A DNA stretch of 64,000 bases from Oscillospiraceae bacterium (GTDB lineage: Bacteria; Bacillota; Clostridia; Oscillospirales; Ruminococcaceae), in assembly GCA_009777635.1 (NCBI GenBank), contig WRLK01000002.1, forward strand, positions 44,610 to 108,609, read 5' to 3'. The notes under the pieces are model-generated. The model was not told the origin of the DNA, did no database searches, and saw only the letters and a list, made by a program, of their open reading frames with translations. Below, piece after piece: positions 63,963-64,000 of this stretch; position 1 is the first letter of the stretch, and every line of letters begins with the position of its first letter. The position numbers and the translations under genes were made by a program.

Positions 63963-64000
63963 TCAATATTTCATATTTGTGATATACTGGAGCAAAACAC

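Noticed and set aside
1..64000. CRISPR arrays, phage genes, transposases
   Set aside because: No regularly spaced repeats, structural phage genes or transposase frames were seen anywhere in the window.

Overview
The window looks like a chromosomal stretch from a low-to-mid GC member of the Bacillota, most likely a spore-forming, motile Clostridia. The evidence is a Trp T-box leader, sigma-A-type promoters with 17-bp spacers, strong AGGAGG ribosome sites, frequent TTG/GTG starts, a Cse60-like sporulation peptide, a short flagellin, ArgR/AhrC-type ARG boxes and bacterial RNase P RNA. The genus cannot be named from sequence alone.

Layout, left to right. 1-3.3 kb: a hybrid sensor histidine kinase (cut by the window edge), divergent from a FIST sensory protein; their promoters interlock. 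3.4-8.3 kb: an unassigned operon of three membrane-anchored proteins, two with N-terminal zinc ribbons and all with propeller-like C-terminal parts, followed by a Cse60-like peptide and rnpB. 8.7-14.1 kb: argCJBDF behind tandem ARG boxes. 14.3-26.5 kb: single genes, including a VWA surface protein with an NPxTG sorting signal, a cNMP/DUF2225/TPR protein, a YwaF-like membrane protein, clpB, a PAP2 phosphatase, mnmA, manA, an unknown coiled-coil protein and a ZIP transporter. 26.5-33.4 kb: a FliD-like protein, flagellin, thrC, a lipoprotein, and a PLP-enzyme/RidA-like pair. 33.6-35.8 kb: an amino-acid ABC importer with ARG boxes and a circularly permuted binding protein. 35.9-48.8 kb (minus strand): one long operon leuA-leuC-leuD-leuB-ilvB-aroB-aroA-aroC-aroK-aroQ-aroE-metH', mostly with overlapping genes. 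49-50 kb: an AI-2E-family exporter. 50.2-56.3 kb (minus strand): trpB-trpA-(SLC13 permease)-trpD-trpC-trpF behind a Trp T-box, without trpEG. 56.5 kb: tRNA-Arg(CCG). 56.7-62.3 kb: 2-aminoethylphosphonate uptake and degradation (phnS-phnT-phnUV-phnX-phnW) with a 5'-deleted phnS. 62.5-63.9 kb: a GH13 glycosidase whose 5' part is missing.

How the genes fit together. Most of the window is amino-acid anabolism. The aro operon makes chorismate; the trp operon turns anthranilate into tryptophan; leu/ilvB make leucine and acetolactate; argCJBDF makes citrulline by the cyclic acetyl route. The ARG boxes tie the ABC importer to arginine. The most unusual items are the permuted binding protein, the permease embedded in a T-box-controlled trp operon lacking trpEG, the uncharacterised zinc-ribbon/propeller operon, and a flagellin with a perfect housekeeping promoter plus a CsrA-like site over its ribosome site. 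The phosphonate and glycosidase genes at the right end show decay or rearrangement.
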